This document shows positions 17,149 through 27,112 of a DNA stretch of 64,000 bases, one piece after another. Source of the stretch: Oceanospirillum sp048270425. Lineage in GTDB: Bacteria > Pseudomonadota > Gammaproteobacteria > Pseudomonadales > Halomonadaceae. The notes beneath the pieces are model-generated. The model did no database searches and was not told the origin of the DNA. It was given only the letters and a program-made list of their open reading frames with translations. Location: positions 1 to 64,000 of the forward strand of contig JBLWSY010000003.1 in the NCBI GenBank assembly GCA_048270425.1. The letters are read 5' to 3'. The stretch's first letter is position 1. Every line of letters begins with the position of its first letter. The translations under genes were made by a program, and so were the position numbers.

Positions 17149-18120
17149 TTACCAGTTGCCCAGTTCAGGATTACCGGCATAGTAAGACATCAGACGCTCG
17201 TAGCGACGCTCAACCAGCTGCTCTTTGCTCAGGCCGCTCAGACGATCCAGAGTTTCCAGCAGTTGCAGCTTCAGATCTGCCGCTACCTTCTCTGCGTTAC
17301 GGTGCGCGCCGCCCAGAGGCTCTTCGATCAGACGATCCACCAGACCCAGCTCATGCAGACGACCCGCGGTTACACCCATCGCTTCTGCCGCATCGTTAGC
17401 ACGCTCAGCGCTCTTCCAAAGAATAGATGCACAGCCTTCCGGAGAAATTACCGAGTAGATGGAGTTCTTCAGCATGATCAGCTCATCACACACACCGATC
17501 GCCAGTGCACCACCGGAACCACCTTCACCGATGACGGTGGAGATGATCGGCGTCTGCAGACGGGACATAACCGCCAGGTTGTAAGCAATCGCTTCACTCT
17601 GACCGCGCTCTTCTGCATCGATACCCGGATAAGCTCCCGGAGTATCAATAAAGGTCAGAATCGGCATTTTGAAACGCTCAGCCATCTCCATCAGACGACA
17701 AGCCTTACGATAACCTTCAGGACGCGGCATACCGAAGTTACGACGAACCTTCTCTTTAACAGAGCGACCTTTCTGATGACCAATAATCATCACAGGCTTA
17801 TCATCCAGACGGGCGATACCACCCACCAGAGCGGCATCATCAGCGAAGTTGCGATCACCGTGCAGCTCATCAAAGTCTGTAAAAATCTGATCCACATAGT
17901 CCAGCGTGTAAGGACGCTGCGGGTGGCGGGACAGCTGAACCACCTGAGCAGGAGTCAGGTTCGAGAAAATATCTTCCATCAGCTTCAGGCTTTTTTCCTG
18001 CAGACGGCTGATCTCATCGGAGATATTGATCTCGTTGTCATTGCCAACCAGACGTAGTTCATCGATTTTTGCTTCCAGCTCTGCGATAGGCTGTTCAAAG
18101 TCCAGATAGTTGGGATTCAT
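17149..18120 (-). CDS. accA: Acetyl-CoA carboxylase carboxyltransferase subunit alpha
   Basis: With AccD forms the carboxyltransferase that passes CO2 from biotin to acetyl-CoA, making malonyl-CoA for fatty acid synthesis. The 323-residue protein starts MNPNYLDFEQPIAELEAKI, with a helical N-terminus, and has RPYTLDYVDQIFTDFDELHGDR near 69-90, PRPEGYRKACRLMEMAERF, TFIDTPGAYPGIDAEERGQ near 157-175 and VIGEGGSGGALAIGVCDEL near 198-216. Standard length and position next to dnaE. Confidence 0.98.
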   Translation of the reverse strand: MNPNYLDFEQPIAELEAKIDELRLVGNDNEINISDEISRLQEKSLKLMEDIFSNLTPAQVVQLSRHPQRPYTLDYVDQIFTDFDELHGDRNFADDAALVGGIARLDDKPVMIIGHQKGRSVKEKVRRNFGMPRPEGYRKACRLMEMAERFKMPILTFIDTPGAYPGIDAEERGQSEAIAYNLAVMSRLQTPIISTVIGEGGSGGALAIGVCDELIMLKNSIYSVISPEGCASILWKSAERANDAAEAMGVTAGRLHELGLVDRLIEEPLGGAHRNAEKVAADLKLQLLETLDRLSGLSKEQLVERRYERLMSYYAGNPELGNW

Positions 18121-18548
18121 AGGTCCACGCTATTAAAAATTCTATGCTTACGATTAAAAGCACACAGTCGCCATCTTAGCGCCTGTGAATAAGTCTTGTT
18201 CTGCCCGGGTAATCCACTGAAATGGAGAATTTACCCTTGGGCGCAGATCACTCTAAAGCAGCTAACTCAAAAGTGTCCGTATCCGGGGGCTTATCAACCT
18301 TTGAGAGCCTGTAAGCTCAGGGAAAACCCACCACGTTTAAAACCGTCAATAGTACGGCAAAGACCGCCTAAAAAAAACCTCTGCCGGTGGCTAAAGCGTT
18401 TCTGAAAAGTCACGTTCTGTTACTTTATCACTGTTTTACCCCTAAAGAGGCCAGCACAGACCCAACAACAGAAATTATAACTGTTTCAAACACCTGAGCT
18501 TATTTAGAAACCAGCTGCAACCGAATGTCAGCAGTTTAGCCAAACGCC
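18121..18548. other. 428-bp intergenic region between dnaE and accA
   Basis: Contains the upstream region of accA (near 18121-18200 on the minus strand) and the 3' side of dnaE. I see no coding frame with a ribosome site or family resemblance, no tRNA-like fold and no terminator with a convincing T-run. The A-run at 18371-18378 is not flanked by a strong stem. Confidence 0.5.
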
Positions 18549-21500
18549 TTAGTCACCATAGGAAAGACGAACGCTCTTCAAACCAAAACCGTCATACAGG
18601 CTGTAGATAAGTTCATCGCTTGGTACGACCCGCCACTGATCAGAAAGCCTTACTTTTCCGGAAACCTCTGACCGCTTATAAGTAATTTCAACAGCAACAC
18701 CTTCGTCCGGCTGAGTGACAGTAAAGGGTTGCAGCTTACTCTGTAAAAGGTCCAGATGCTTTTTGCCAATCTCTTTCTGATCCCAGTTCAGTTGCAGACT
18801 ATCACTGTAACGAATCCGGGATGCCAGCAGGCTGGTTACTGCTTTTGCACGAACTCTGAGACTTCCGGAATAATCATCGAAACTGACATCGCCCTCGATA
18901 ACCACCAGCTGATCTTTCTGCAATTCAGCACGGTGCGCTTCAAAGAGATCCCCAAAAACAGAGACCTCTACCCGCCCGGAACGATCATCCAGCGTGATAA
19001 AGGCGATGGTATCCCCGCGCTTGCTCTTCATGGTGCGGATATCAATAATCAGCCCTGCAAGCTTCTGAGTTTCCCGACTTGCGGCCAGATCACTCAGGCG
19101 CAGACGGGCAAAACGGCGAACTTCCGCTTCGTATTCATCGAACGGGTGGCCGGTCAGGTAGATACCAAGCGTATCTTTTTCACCCTTCAAACGCTCTTTA
19201 TCGGTCCACTGACGAACATGACGGTGCTCGGCATAAGGGTCAGTTTCCTGCTCCGCTTCCAGTTCACCAAACATATCCATCATGCCAATATTGGCGTTCA
19301 TGTTGCTCTGCTCCGCTGCCTTGAAGGCATCTTCAAGACTGGCCAGCATTACAGCGCGATTCGGCCCCAGCTTATCCAGAGCACCGCTTCGGATCAGCGC
19401 CTCAACCGTACGCTTATTCAGCTTCCGGGAATCGGTACGGGAACAGAAATCAAACAGGTCTTTAAAAGGACCGCCCTCTTTACGGGCCGCCACGATAGAG
19501 TCAATCGGGCCTTCACCCACCCCTTTAATCGCACCCAGGCCGTAAACGATCTCGTTGTCATCATTGACCGTGAATTTGAAGTCACCGGCATTCACATCCG
19601 GCGGCGTCAGAGGCAGCTTCATATGGCGGCACTCTTCCACAAGGGTGACCACTTTATCGGTGTTCTGCATCTCGGTGGACAGTACCGCAGCCATAAAGGC
19701 TTCCGGATGGTGGCGCTTCAGGTAGGCGGTCTGATAAGAAACCAGTGCATAGGCTGCAGAGTGGGATTTGTTAAAACCGTAACCGGCAAATTTTTCCACC
19801 AGATCAAAGATGTTACCCGCAAGATCGGCATCGATATTGTTATTTTTACAACCCTCGATAAAGCCGCCACGCTGTTTGGCCATCTCCTCCGGCTTTTTCT
19901 TACCCATCGCACGACGCAGCATATCTGCGCCACCCAGGGTGTAACCCGCCATCACCTGAGCAATCTGCATCACCTGTTCCTGATAGAGAATGATGCCGTA
20001 GGTAGGTTTCAGCACCGGGATCAGGCTGTCGTGGTTGTAGTCCGGGTGTGGATAAGATACCGGCTCAAGGTTGTGCTTACGCTTAATAAAGTCGTCAACC
20101 ATGCCCGACTGCAGCGGCCCCGGACGGAACAACGCCACCAGTGCCACGATATCTTCAAAACAGCTGGGCTTGAGGCGTTTAATCAGATCCTTCATCCCCC
20201 TAGATTCCAACTGGAATACGGCAGTGGTTTCACCCTGCTGCAACAGATCAAAGGTGGGCTGATCATCAAGGGGAATTTTAGCGATATCAAAATCGGTATG
20301 ACCTTTGTCCTGCATCACCTTGATCGCCCAGTCGATGATGGTCAGGGTCCGCAGACCCAGGAAGTCAAACTTCACCAGACCAGCGGCTTCCACATCATCT
20401 TTATCAAACTGAGCAACCAAGCTGCTCCCCCCCTCTTCACAGAAGATAGGAGAAAAATCAGTCAGCTTGGTCGGCGAGATCACCACACCGCCGGCATGCT
20501 TACCGGTACCACGAACCGTACCTTCAAGCTTAATCGCCATCTCCCAGATCTCACCGGCGTCTTCATCGGTAGCCAGAAAGTCTCTGAGCTGCTCTTCCTG
20601 TTCGTAGGCTTTTGCCAGAGTCATCCCTACTTCAAAGGGGATCATTTTGGAAAGCTTATCTGCCAGGCCATAAGGCTTACCCTGTGCCCGGGCTACGTCA
20701 CGCACCACCGCTTTTGCCGCCATGGTGCCGAAGGTGGCAATCTGGGATACCGCATTACGACCATAGGTCTCTGCCACATAGTCGATGACACGGTCACGGC
20801 CATCCATGCAGAAGTCGACGTCAAAGTCGGGCATGGAGATACGTTCTGGGTTAAGAAAACGTTCGAACAGAAGGTCGTATTGTAAAGGATCAAGATCAGT
20901 AATTTTCTGGGCATAAGCGACCAGGGAGCCAGCACCGGAACCACGACCTGGCCCGACCGGAACGCCGTTATTTTTTGACCACTGGATAAAGTCCATTACG
21001 ATCAGGAAGTAACCCGGGAATCCCATGGAAATAATGGTTTCCAGTTCAAAATCCAGTCGTTCACGATAGATTTTTTCTTTCTGTGGGAAGTCTTCGGCGC
21101 GGGTATCAAACAGCTGTTCCAATCGCTCTGTCAGACCATCATGGGAGACCTTGCGGAAGAAATCTTCCATGGTCATCCCTTCCGGAATCGGGAAGTCCGG
21201 CAGGAAGTATTTACCCAGCTGAACTTCGATAGTACAGCGCTTGGCGATCTCAACACTGTTCTGTAAAGCTTCAGGGATATCGCTGAACAGATCTGCCATC
21301 TCCTCCTGAGACTTCAGATACTGCTCTTCGGAGTAACCTTTATTACGGTGCGGATCATCCAGTGCACGGCCTTCACCGATACACACGCGGGTTTCGTGGG
21401 CCCAGAAATCTTCCCGCTCGATAAAACGCACATCATTGGTTGCAACTACCGGGCACTGACACTCATCCGCCAGTTTTACCGACTCGTGCACACAGAGTTC

Positions 21501-22031
21501 ATCATCGGCACGGAAGGTACGCTGCAGCTCGAGATAAAAACGGTTGGGGAAGATCTGCATCCATTTCTGCAATGCGGAACGAGCTTCCGGATAATGTCCG
21601 CCAACCAACAGGCGGCCAACTTCACCCTCTTTCGCACCGGACAAGGCGATCAGGCCTTCCGCCTGCTCTGCCAGCCACTCCGGTTTCAGGATATTTCGTC
21701 CCTGATGCTGGCCTTCAAGATAGCCCCGGGATACCAGTTCTGTCAGATTACGATAGCCGGTGTTATCCATTGCCAGAAGCGTCATTCGGTATGGCTTGGC
21801 CGGATCGGCGCTATTCTCCAGCCAGATATCTGCACCCGAGATAGGCTTAATGCCTGCGCCCTGCATCGTCTTATAAAACTTCACCAAAGCAAACATATTG
21901 GATTCATCGGTGATCGCCAAAGCTGGCATCTGAAGCTCTTCCAGTTTACCGGGAAGCTTCTTGATCTTGACCAAACCATCAACCAATGAGTATTCGGTAT
22001 GTATTCGCAGGTGAACAAAAGAGGGGTTCAT
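18549..22031 (-). CDS. dnaE: DNA polymerase III subunit alpha
   Basis: Catalytic subunit of the replicative polymerase. The 1160-residue protein has an N-terminal PHP domain (VHLRIHTEYSLVDGLVKIKK at 6-25), the polymerase palm with catalytic aspartates in PDFDVDFCMDGRD near 400-412, the GPGRGSGAGSLVAYA motif near 360, the FNKSHSAAYALVSYQTAYLKR fingers motif near 770 and a C-terminal OB fold with FITLDDRSGRVEVSVFGDLF near 1015. Length equals the E. coli protein. It lies between rnhB and accA in the conserved macrocluster. Confidence 0.98.
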   Translation of the reverse strand: MNPSFVHLRIHTEYSLVDGLVKIKKLPGKLEELQMPALAITDESNMFALVKFYKTMQGAGIKPISGADIWLENSADPAKPYRMTLLAMDNTGYRNLTELVSRGYLEGQHQGRNILKPEWLAEQAEGLIALSGAKEGEVGRLLVGGHYPEARSALQKWMQIFPNRFYLELQRTFRADDELCVHESVKLADECQCPVVATNDVRFIEREDFWAHETRVCIGEGRALDDPHRNKGYSEEQYLKSQEEMADLFSDIPEALQNSVEIAKRCTIEVQLGKYFLPDFPIPEGMTMEDFFRKVSHDGLTERLEQLFDTRAEDFPQKEKIYRERLDFELETIISMGFPGYFLIVMDFIQWSKNNGVPVGPGRGSGAGSLVAYAQKITDLDPLQYDLLFERFLNPERISMPDFDVDFCMDGRDRVIDYVAETYGRNAVSQIATFGTMAAKAVVRDVARAQGKPYGLADKLSKMIPFEVGMTLAKAYEQEEQLRDFLATDEDAGEIWEMAIKLEGTVRGTGKHAGGVVISPTKLTDFSPIFCEEGGSSLVAQFDKDDVEAAGLVKFDFLGLRTLTIIDWAIKVMQDKGHTDFDIAKIPLDDQPTFDLLQQGETTAVFQLESRGMKDLIKRLKPSCFEDIVALVALFRPGPLQSGMVDDFIKRKHNLEPVSYPHPDYNHDSLIPVLKPTYGIILYQEQVMQIAQVMAGYTLGGADMLRRAMGKKKPEEMAKQRGGFIEGCKNNNIDADLAGNIFDLVEKFAGYGFNKSHSAAYALVSYQTAYLKRHHPEAFMAAVLSTEMQNTDKVVTLVEECRHMKLPLTPPDVNAGDFKFTVNDDNEIVYGLGAIKGVGEGPIDSIVAARKEGGPFKDLFDFCSRTDSRKLNKRTVEALIRSGALDKLGPNRAVMLASLEDAFKAAEQSNMNANIGMMDMFGELEAEQETDPYAEHRHVRQWTDKERLKGEKDTLGIYLTGHPFDEYEAEVRRFARLRLSDLAASRETQKLAGLIIDIRTMKSKRGDTIAFITLDDRSGRVEVSVFGDLFEAHRAELQKDQLVVIEGDVSFDDYSGSLRVRAKAVTSLLASRIRYSDSLQLNWDQKEIGKKHLDLLQSKLQPFTVTQPDEGVAVEITYKRSEVSGKVRLSDQWRVVPSDELIYSLYDGFGLKSVRLSYGD

Positions 22032-22161
22032 AAAGATCTCGCAGGGATAACGAAAAGAGTCACACAGTAAAATATCGGACTAACTGCTTTCTGGTACGGA
22101 TAACGCATTATAAACAGGGAATGCAAAACATTAAGATTAACGGCTCAGAACTCAAACACGT

Positions 22162-22767
22162 CTAGAGATCCAGCCGCTGCTGCACAGGCTTAAAGGAACG
22201 ACGATGCTGGGGAATAGGCCCGAGTTTCTCAAGCGCTTCAAAGTGCTGCTTGGTTGGATAGCCTTTGTGTTTGGCAAAGCCGTAACCGGGATATTCAAGC
22301 TCAAGCTCCGCCATCTGACGATCCCGATAAACCTTTGCCAGAATAGACGCCGCACTGATAGCACTATGGCGCAGGTCGCCTTTAACAACGGCCATGGAAG
22401 GGCAAGGCAATTGAGGGCAGCGATTACCATCCACCAGCACAAACTCAGCGGCTGGCTTTAAACCTTCAACCGCTCGCTGCATCGCCAGCATGGTCGCATG
22501 CAGGATATTGAGGCGATCAATCTCTTCAACGGAGCATTCGGCAATATGCCACGCCAGCGCTTTCTCTTTGATCTCATCAAACAGTCGTTCGCGCTTTTTC
22601 TCCGTGAGTTTCTTGGAATCGGTCAGGCCCTCAATCGGCCGCTCAGAATCCAGAATCACAGCCGCCGTGACAACCGAGCCCACCAGGGGGCCACGCCCTA
22701 CTTCATCAACGCCGGCAAGCCATTTGCCCTGATAGGGAATCTCCAGTTCAGGCCAGTCTTGTGCCAT
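22162..22767 (-). CDS. rnhB: Ribonuclease HII
   Basis: Cleaves RNA in RNA/DNA hybrids and single ribonucleotides in DNA. The 201-residue protein has the acidic catalytic motif AGVDEVGRGPLVGSVV with Asp21 and Glu22, the LTDSKKLTEKKRERLF motif near 48-63 and VDGNRCPQLP with the third Asp near 113. It follows lpxB by 65 bases and precedes dnaE, the standard order. Confidence 0.96.
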   Translation of the reverse strand: MAQDWPELEIPYQGKWLAGVDEVGRGPLVGSVVTAAVILDSERPIEGLTDSKKLTEKKRERLFDEIKEKALAWHIAECSVEEIDRLNILHATMLAMQRAVEGLKPAAEFVLVDGNRCPQLPCPSMAVVKGDLRHSAISAASILAKVYRDRQMAELELEYPGYGFAKHKGYPTKQHFEALEKLGPIPQHRRSFKPVQQRLDL

Positions 22768-22832
22768 GTTAGCCTCAATGATTAAGTCGTTAAAATATTC
22801 GGTTAGAAGACGTCGTTTTAAGCTAACGGATA

Positions 22833-24017
22833 CTAGCCCTGATGCTCTTGAATCAGATCAGAAAGCGTTTTTGCAGCAACCTGACTGGCTTCCCGTTTCA
22901 ACTCATGATGCATCTGATAGAAACGCTCGACGAGATCGCGATAGTTATCAGGGTTCTGCAGCCGATCCAGAAGAAGCTCGCTAAGAGACTCAACATTCGC
23001 CTTATCCTGAATCATTTCCGGCACCAGCGCTTCTCCGGCGATCAGATTCGGCAAGGAGATATGATCCACCTTGATCATACGGCTGATAATGGCGTGGCTT
23101 AGCCAGGCCATTTTGTACGCTACAACCATAGGTTTTTTCAGCAGCATAGCCTCCAGAGCGGCAGTACCGGATGCCAGAAGCACTGAGTCTGAAGCGCTCA
23201 TTACTTCACGGGACAGGCCATCATAGAGGTGAAAACGCTGGCGTAAGTCGGGACTTACCTGAGCCAGCTGTTCTTCAATCTGTTGACGTCTCAGCTCATT
23301 AGCACAAGGAATAGCCACCTGAAGCTCCGTCATCACTTCGCAACATCTTAGCGCCGTGTCGATAAAGGTGTGGCCAAGATATTTCACTTCATTGCTGCGA
23401 CTACCCGGCAAAACAGCCAAAACAGGCTGCTCTCTTGAAAGCCCCAACTGATCCCGACAAGCATTCTGATCCACATCCATTGGAAGCTCATCGGCAAGCG
23501 GATGCCCCACAAAAGTCACAGGTATATTTTTGCGGTGATAAAAGTCAGCCTCAAACGGCAACAGCGTCAGCATATGATCAACACAGCGGGCAATCTTTTT
23601 CAAACGCCCCTGCTTCCAGGCCCAGACCGATGGCGAAACATAGTGTGCCACAGGAATACCTGCCTCTCTGACCCATTCTTCAAGGGTGAGATTGAAATCC
23701 GGCGCATCAATTCCCACAAAAAGATCAGGTTTCTCTTTCAGGCAGAGGTCACGTACCTCTTTACGGATATTCAGCAGCTCACGTAAGCGCCCCAACACTT
23801 CCACCAAACCCATTACAGAAAGACGATCCATCGGCCAGTGGCTAACAAAGCCTTCCTGCTGCATTCGGGGGCCGCCAATACCAAAAAACTCCGCCGAGGG
23901 GTGGAGTTTTTTAAATTCCCGGATCAAGCCGGATCCAAGAATATCTCCGGATAGCTCTCCGGCAACAATGGCAATTCTTAAAGGCTTATGCTGTGCAACC
24001 TGAGCCTGGTCAGACAT
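22833..24017 (-). CDS. lpxB: Lipid-A-disaccharide synthase
   Basis: GT19 glycosyltransferase joining UDP-2,3-diacylglucosamine and lipid X to make the lipid A disaccharide at the inner face of the cytoplasmic membrane. The 394-residue protein has IAIVAGELSGDILGSGLI near 14-31, FFGIGGPRMQQEGF, FVGIDAPDFNL near 99-109, HYVSPSVWAWKQGR near 125-138, LPGSRSNEVKYL and the GTAALEAMLLKKPMVVAYK stretch near 290-308. It follows lpxA in the lipid A gene cluster. Confidence 0.97.
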   Translation of the reverse strand: MSDQAQVAQHKPLRIAIVAGELSGDILGSGLIREFKKLHPSAEFFGIGGPRMQQEGFVSHWPMDRLSVMGLVEVLGRLRELLNIRKEVRDLCLKEKPDLFVGIDAPDFNLTLEEWVREAGIPVAHYVSPSVWAWKQGRLKKIARCVDHMLTLLPFEADFYHRKNIPVTFVGHPLADELPMDVDQNACRDQLGLSREQPVLAVLPGSRSNEVKYLGHTFIDTALRCCEVMTELQVAIPCANELRRQQIEEQLAQVSPDLRQRFHLYDGLSREVMSASDSVLLASGTAALEAMLLKKPMVVAYKMAWLSHAIISRMIKVDHISLPNLIAGEALVPEMIQDKANVESLSELLLDRLQNPDNYRDLVERFYQMHHELKREASQVAAKTLSDLIQEHQG

Positions 24018-24075
24018 GCTTGTTTTCCTGTCAATCGATCAACCGATGATAAATACCGGCGCAACATCATCGCAA

Positions 24076-24849
24076 TCAGCGAATAATGCCGCGACCTGAT
24101 CCTTTAAGGCTTTGGATAAAAACAGACAATTCTTCGCCAACATCGCCGCTCTCAAGCTCGCTGATAGCCGTATCAAGGCGAAGGCCTTTGCGGAATACCG
24201 TCTTGTAAGCCCGGCGAAGTTCACTGATCGCATCCACAGAGAAACCACGGCGCTTCAGACCTTCAGCATTAATGCTGTGAGACTCTGCCGGATTACCACT
24301 GACCATGACATATGCGGGAATATCTTTGGATATATAACTGGCGCCACCGCACATGGAGTGAGGGCCGATATGACAGAACTGATGAATTGCCGAAGCTCCG
24401 CCAATGATCGCCCAATCACCAATTTTAACGTGACCCGCGATGGAGGCATCTGATGCGATAATCGTGTTGTCACCAATCACAACATCATGAGCAATATGCA
24501 CCGTTGTCATAATCAGGTTGTTGTTACCAATACGGGTGATGCCTTCATCCTGAACCGTTCCACGGTGAATGGAGCAACCTTCCCGGATTTCGTTGTTGTC
24601 ACCAATAATCAGGCGGGTCGGCTCGCCAGCATATTTTTTATCCTGACAATCCTCACCGACCGAGGCAAACTGATAGATTTTGTTGCCTTTTCCTATGGTT
24701 GTCAGCTTGGTAATAACAACGTGTGGACCAATCCAGGTACCGGCCCCGATTTCTACATCCGGGCCGATAATGGAATAGGGTCCGATCTCGACATCAGCGG
24801 CAATTACCGCTGACGGATCAACAATAGCTGTCGGATGAATCAGACTCAC
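24076..24849 (-). CDS. lpxA: UDP-N-acetylglucosamine acyltransferase
   Basis: First step of lipid A synthesis: transfers a 3-hydroxyacyl chain from ACP to UDP-GlcNAc. I place the start at the GTG at 24849, which overlaps the fabZ stop as GTGA and is preceded by GAGAGAGA; this gives 257 residues beginning MSLIHPTAIVDPSAVI, as in relatives (E. coli 262). The frame is open 12 codons further, but that start would lie deep inside fabZ. Left-handed beta-helix hexapeptide repeats run to about 190 and the catalytic His lies in NNLIMTTVHIAHDVVIGDN near 110-128. Translation is probably coupled to fabZ. Confidence 0.95.
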   Translation of the reverse strand: MSLIHPTAIVDPSAVIAADVEIGPYSIIGPDVEIGAGTWIGPHVVITKLTTIGKGNKIYQFASVGEDCQDKKYAGEPTRLIIGDNNEIREGCSIHRGTVQDEGITRIGNNNLIMTTVHIAHDVVIGDNTIIASDASIAGHVKIGDWAIIGGASAIHQFCHIGPHSMCGGASYISKDIPAYVMVSGNPAESHSINAEGLKRRGFSVDAISELRRAYKTVFRKGLRLDTAISELESGDVGEELSVFIQSLKGSGRGIIR

Positions 24850-25289
24850 AGTTCTCTCTCTGCGCACAAAATTGAACCCTGACAAGCGAGTTCACCATCA
24901 ACTGTAGCTTTACAGTCAAAACGCCAGATACCACGGCGCGGAGTACCTACAACTGTCGCTTCCAGCTTCAGTTGGTCTCCCGGAACAACAGGTCGCTTGA
25001 AGCGAACCTTGTCACTGCCAACAAAGTAATAGATATGACCATCAGCTGGCTTTTTCTCCATGGTCTTAAAGCCAAGAATACCTGCCGCCTGTGCCATAGC
25101 CTCAATAATCAATACCCCCGGCATTACCGGGTGATGAGGAAAGTGTCCATTAAAGAAGGGCTCGTTTACCGATACATTTTTGTAGGCAACGATTGACTCA
25201 CCCAGTTCCATTTCTACAACACGGTCAACCAGTAGAAAAGGATAACGGTGGGGTAAGTATTCTTTAATTTCGTTAATGTCCATGACCAT
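24846..25289 (-). CDS. fabZ: 3-hydroxyacyl-ACP dehydratase FabZ
   Basis: Dehydrates 3-hydroxyacyl-ACP in fatty acid elongation and competes with LpxA for the same substrate, which explains the linkage. The 147-residue hot-dog-fold protein has YLPHRYPFLLVDRVVEME near 11-28, the catalytic His and Glu in FNGHFPHHPVMPGVLIIEAMAQ near 47-68, and a final RFDCKATVDGELAC strand pair. GAGG lies eight bases before the ATG at 25289; a second ATG is two codons further on. Confidence 0.97.
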   Translation of the reverse strand: MVMDINEIKEYLPHRYPFLLVDRVVEMELGESIVAYKNVSVNEPFFNGHFPHHPVMPGVLIIEAMAQAAGILGFKTMEKKPADGHIYYFVGSDKVRFKRPVVPGDQLKLEATVVGTPRRGIWRFDCKATVDGELACQGSILCAEREL

Positions 25290-25356
25290 TCATTCAACCT
25301 CAAAAAAACCTGACTGCTTCTTAGCAGCAGGTGCGCATAATACGCTTCTGTCTGTT

Positions 25357-26433
25357 TTAAGTTTTTTGCTTTACTGCGGATGACGACAAGCTTTTTTCAA
25401 TCTTGCTTATTCGTTTCGCCAGGCTATCCAGCTGGTTAAAACGTACCGCATTTTTGCGCCATGAGCGCATGTCTGACATACCCGTGCCTGATGAGTAATG
25501 TCCAGGCTCGCGAATATCACCTGTAACATTTGTGGTCATATTCAAAGTGACACCGTCACAAATCGTTAAATGACCGGCAATATTACTGGCACCGCCGATA
25601 AGACAATGACGACCAATAGAGCTACTACCCGCGATACCCACACATCCGGCAATGGCAGTACCATCACCAATCTTCACATTGTGGGCAATCTGAACCTGGC
25701 TATCGATGATCACATCTGAGCCAACCAAAGTGTCATCAAGAGCCCCGCGATCAATATTGGTATTAGCACCTATCTCCGAGCGGTCGCCTATGATAACACC
25801 ACCCAGCTGAGCAATCTTTACCCAGCGACCATTTTCAGGGGCAAAACCAAAACCATCTCCGCCAATAACACAACTGCTGTGCAAGGTTACCTCGCAACCA
25901 AGAACAACTCCGTGATATAGCGTGACATTAGGATACAGTCGGCAACCTTTACCGATAATCGTGTTTCTGCCCACATAACAGTGACTACCGACCACCGCAT
26001 CATCACCAACAACTGCTTCGGCCTCAACAACCGCATAAGCGTCGATCTGTGCTAAAGGTGAAATTTCAGCATCAGGATGCACAACCGCGAGGGGGTGTAT
26101 ACCCGGGGAGCAGGCCTCAACCGGGTCGAACAGCTGCGTAAGGCGGGCGTATCCGGCATAAGGGTTATCAAGAATGATACAGTTAACCGGACATAATTCA
26201 GCCTGATTACGCTTGAGCAGTACTACCCCAGCCTGACAATCCGGCAGCAATTTCTGGTAGGCCGGATTCGCCAGAAAACTTGCCTGAGAAGACGTCGCAC
26301 TTCGCAAGGTAGCCAGACCATCAATGACTGTAGAGGCATTACCATGAAGTTCTCCTCCCAGCATCTCAGCCAGCTCTCCGAGAGTATATTTCCGGCTTAC
26401 TGATTGAGCTTCTGGACGGTCGGACATTGGCAA
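25357..26433 (-). CDS. lpxD: UDP-3-O-(3-hydroxyacyl)glucosamine N-acyltransferase
   Basis: Third step of lipid A synthesis: adds the N-linked 3-hydroxyacyl chain. The 358-residue protein has an N-terminal uridine-binding domain (YTLGELAEMLGGELHG near 16-31) and a hexapeptide-repeat beta helix from about 115, with the catalytic His in SQVQIAHNVKIGDGT near 250. The C-terminal helix (RFNQLDSLAKRISKIEKSL) is the trimer-capping helix. Starts at M1 or M3 cannot be separated. Lies between the Skp-like gene and fabZ. Confidence 0.96.
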   Translation of the reverse strand: MPMSDRPEAQSVSRKYTLGELAEMLGGELHGNASTVIDGLATLRSATSSQASFLANPAYQKLLPDCQAGVVLLKRNQAELCPVNCIILDNPYAGYARLTQLFDPVEACSPGIHPLAVVHPDAEISPLAQIDAYAVVEAEAVVGDDAVVGSHCYVGRNTIIGKGCRLYPNVTLYHGVVLGCEVTLHSSCVIGGDGFGFAPENGRWVKIAQLGGVIIGDRSEIGANTNIDRGALDDTLVGSDVIIDSQVQIAHNVKIGDGTAIAGCVGIAGSSSIGRHCLIGGASNIAGHLTICDGVTLNMTTNVTGDIREPGHYSSGTGMSDMRSWRKNAVRFNQLDSLAKRISKIEKSLSSSAVKQKT

Positions 26434-26534
26434 TTTCCTGATTAGCGGTCTGAAAATATAATGGATTTAACCATCTGAAAATGTAACGGATTTAACCGTT
26501 TAAAAGCAGAGTTGTCAGCTTTAAAAAATCGGCT

Positions 26535-27083
26535 TTACTGCGCAGCAGACTGCATTTTGTTCAGCTGGGCAATCACATCCTGTGTGATATCCAACCGCTT
26601 ACTGACAAAAGTAACGGCCTGACGATCCAATAAAAGATCAATCTTTTTCGCCTCGATCACCTGGCGAACCGCATCATCCAGCTGCGGGCGAACCCCGCGG
26701 ATATAGGCTTCCTGCCGTTGACGCTGCTCTTTCTTAAGACGCTGTCCAAGAAACTGATATTCCTCAGCCTTTTCCTGAATATCTTTACTGAGTTGTCGCT
26801 TCTCATCTGCACTTAAGGTGTCCGCCTGAGCCTTTAGCTTTTCCTGAAGCTGTTTCGCTTCATCCGCCAGACTTCGGATCTCCTGCTCATCCTGACTTAA
26901 AGCTTCACGAATCGCTTTAAATTCAACCCGAGCCTGATCCGTTCCCAAAAGAGCAGCCCGCCAATCCAGCACAGCAATCTTGTTCGGCACAAAGTCATTA
27001 TTATTCTGCTCAGCTTTTGCCACCCCGACACTGATAAAAGCGAACAGGATAAAAGTTGTCCAAATACTCAGAAGACGCATCAT
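26535..27083 (-). CDS. skp: OmpH/Skp-family periplasmic chaperone
   Basis: Holds unfolded outer membrane proteins in the periplasm on their way to the Bam complex. The 182-residue precursor has a signal peptide ending about residue 24 (FAFISVGVAKA-E), then a short beta start (NKIAVLDWRAALLGTD) and two long charged helices at about 60-135 that form the tentacles of the trimer, closing with the IEAKKIDLLLDRQAVTFVS strand typical of OmpH. It follows bamA by 29 bases. The symbol follows position and family. Confidence 0.9.
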   Translation of the reverse strand: MMRLLSIWTTFILFAFISVGVAKAEQNNNDFVPNKIAVLDWRAALLGTDQARVEFKAIREALSQDEQEIRSLADEAKQLQEKLKAQADTLSADEKRQLSKDIQEKAEEYQFLGQRLKKEQRQRQEAYIRGVRPQLDDAVRQVIEAKKIDLLLDRQAVTFVSKRLDITQDVIAQLNKMQSAAQ

Positions 27084-27112
27084 AAATTTAGTCCTTTTAC
27101 ACTGCTTCAGAC

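Noticed and set aside
18756..20885. A 709-codon open frame opposite dnaE
   Set aside because: Antisense shadow of dnaE; no domain or start signal, composition unlike a real protein.
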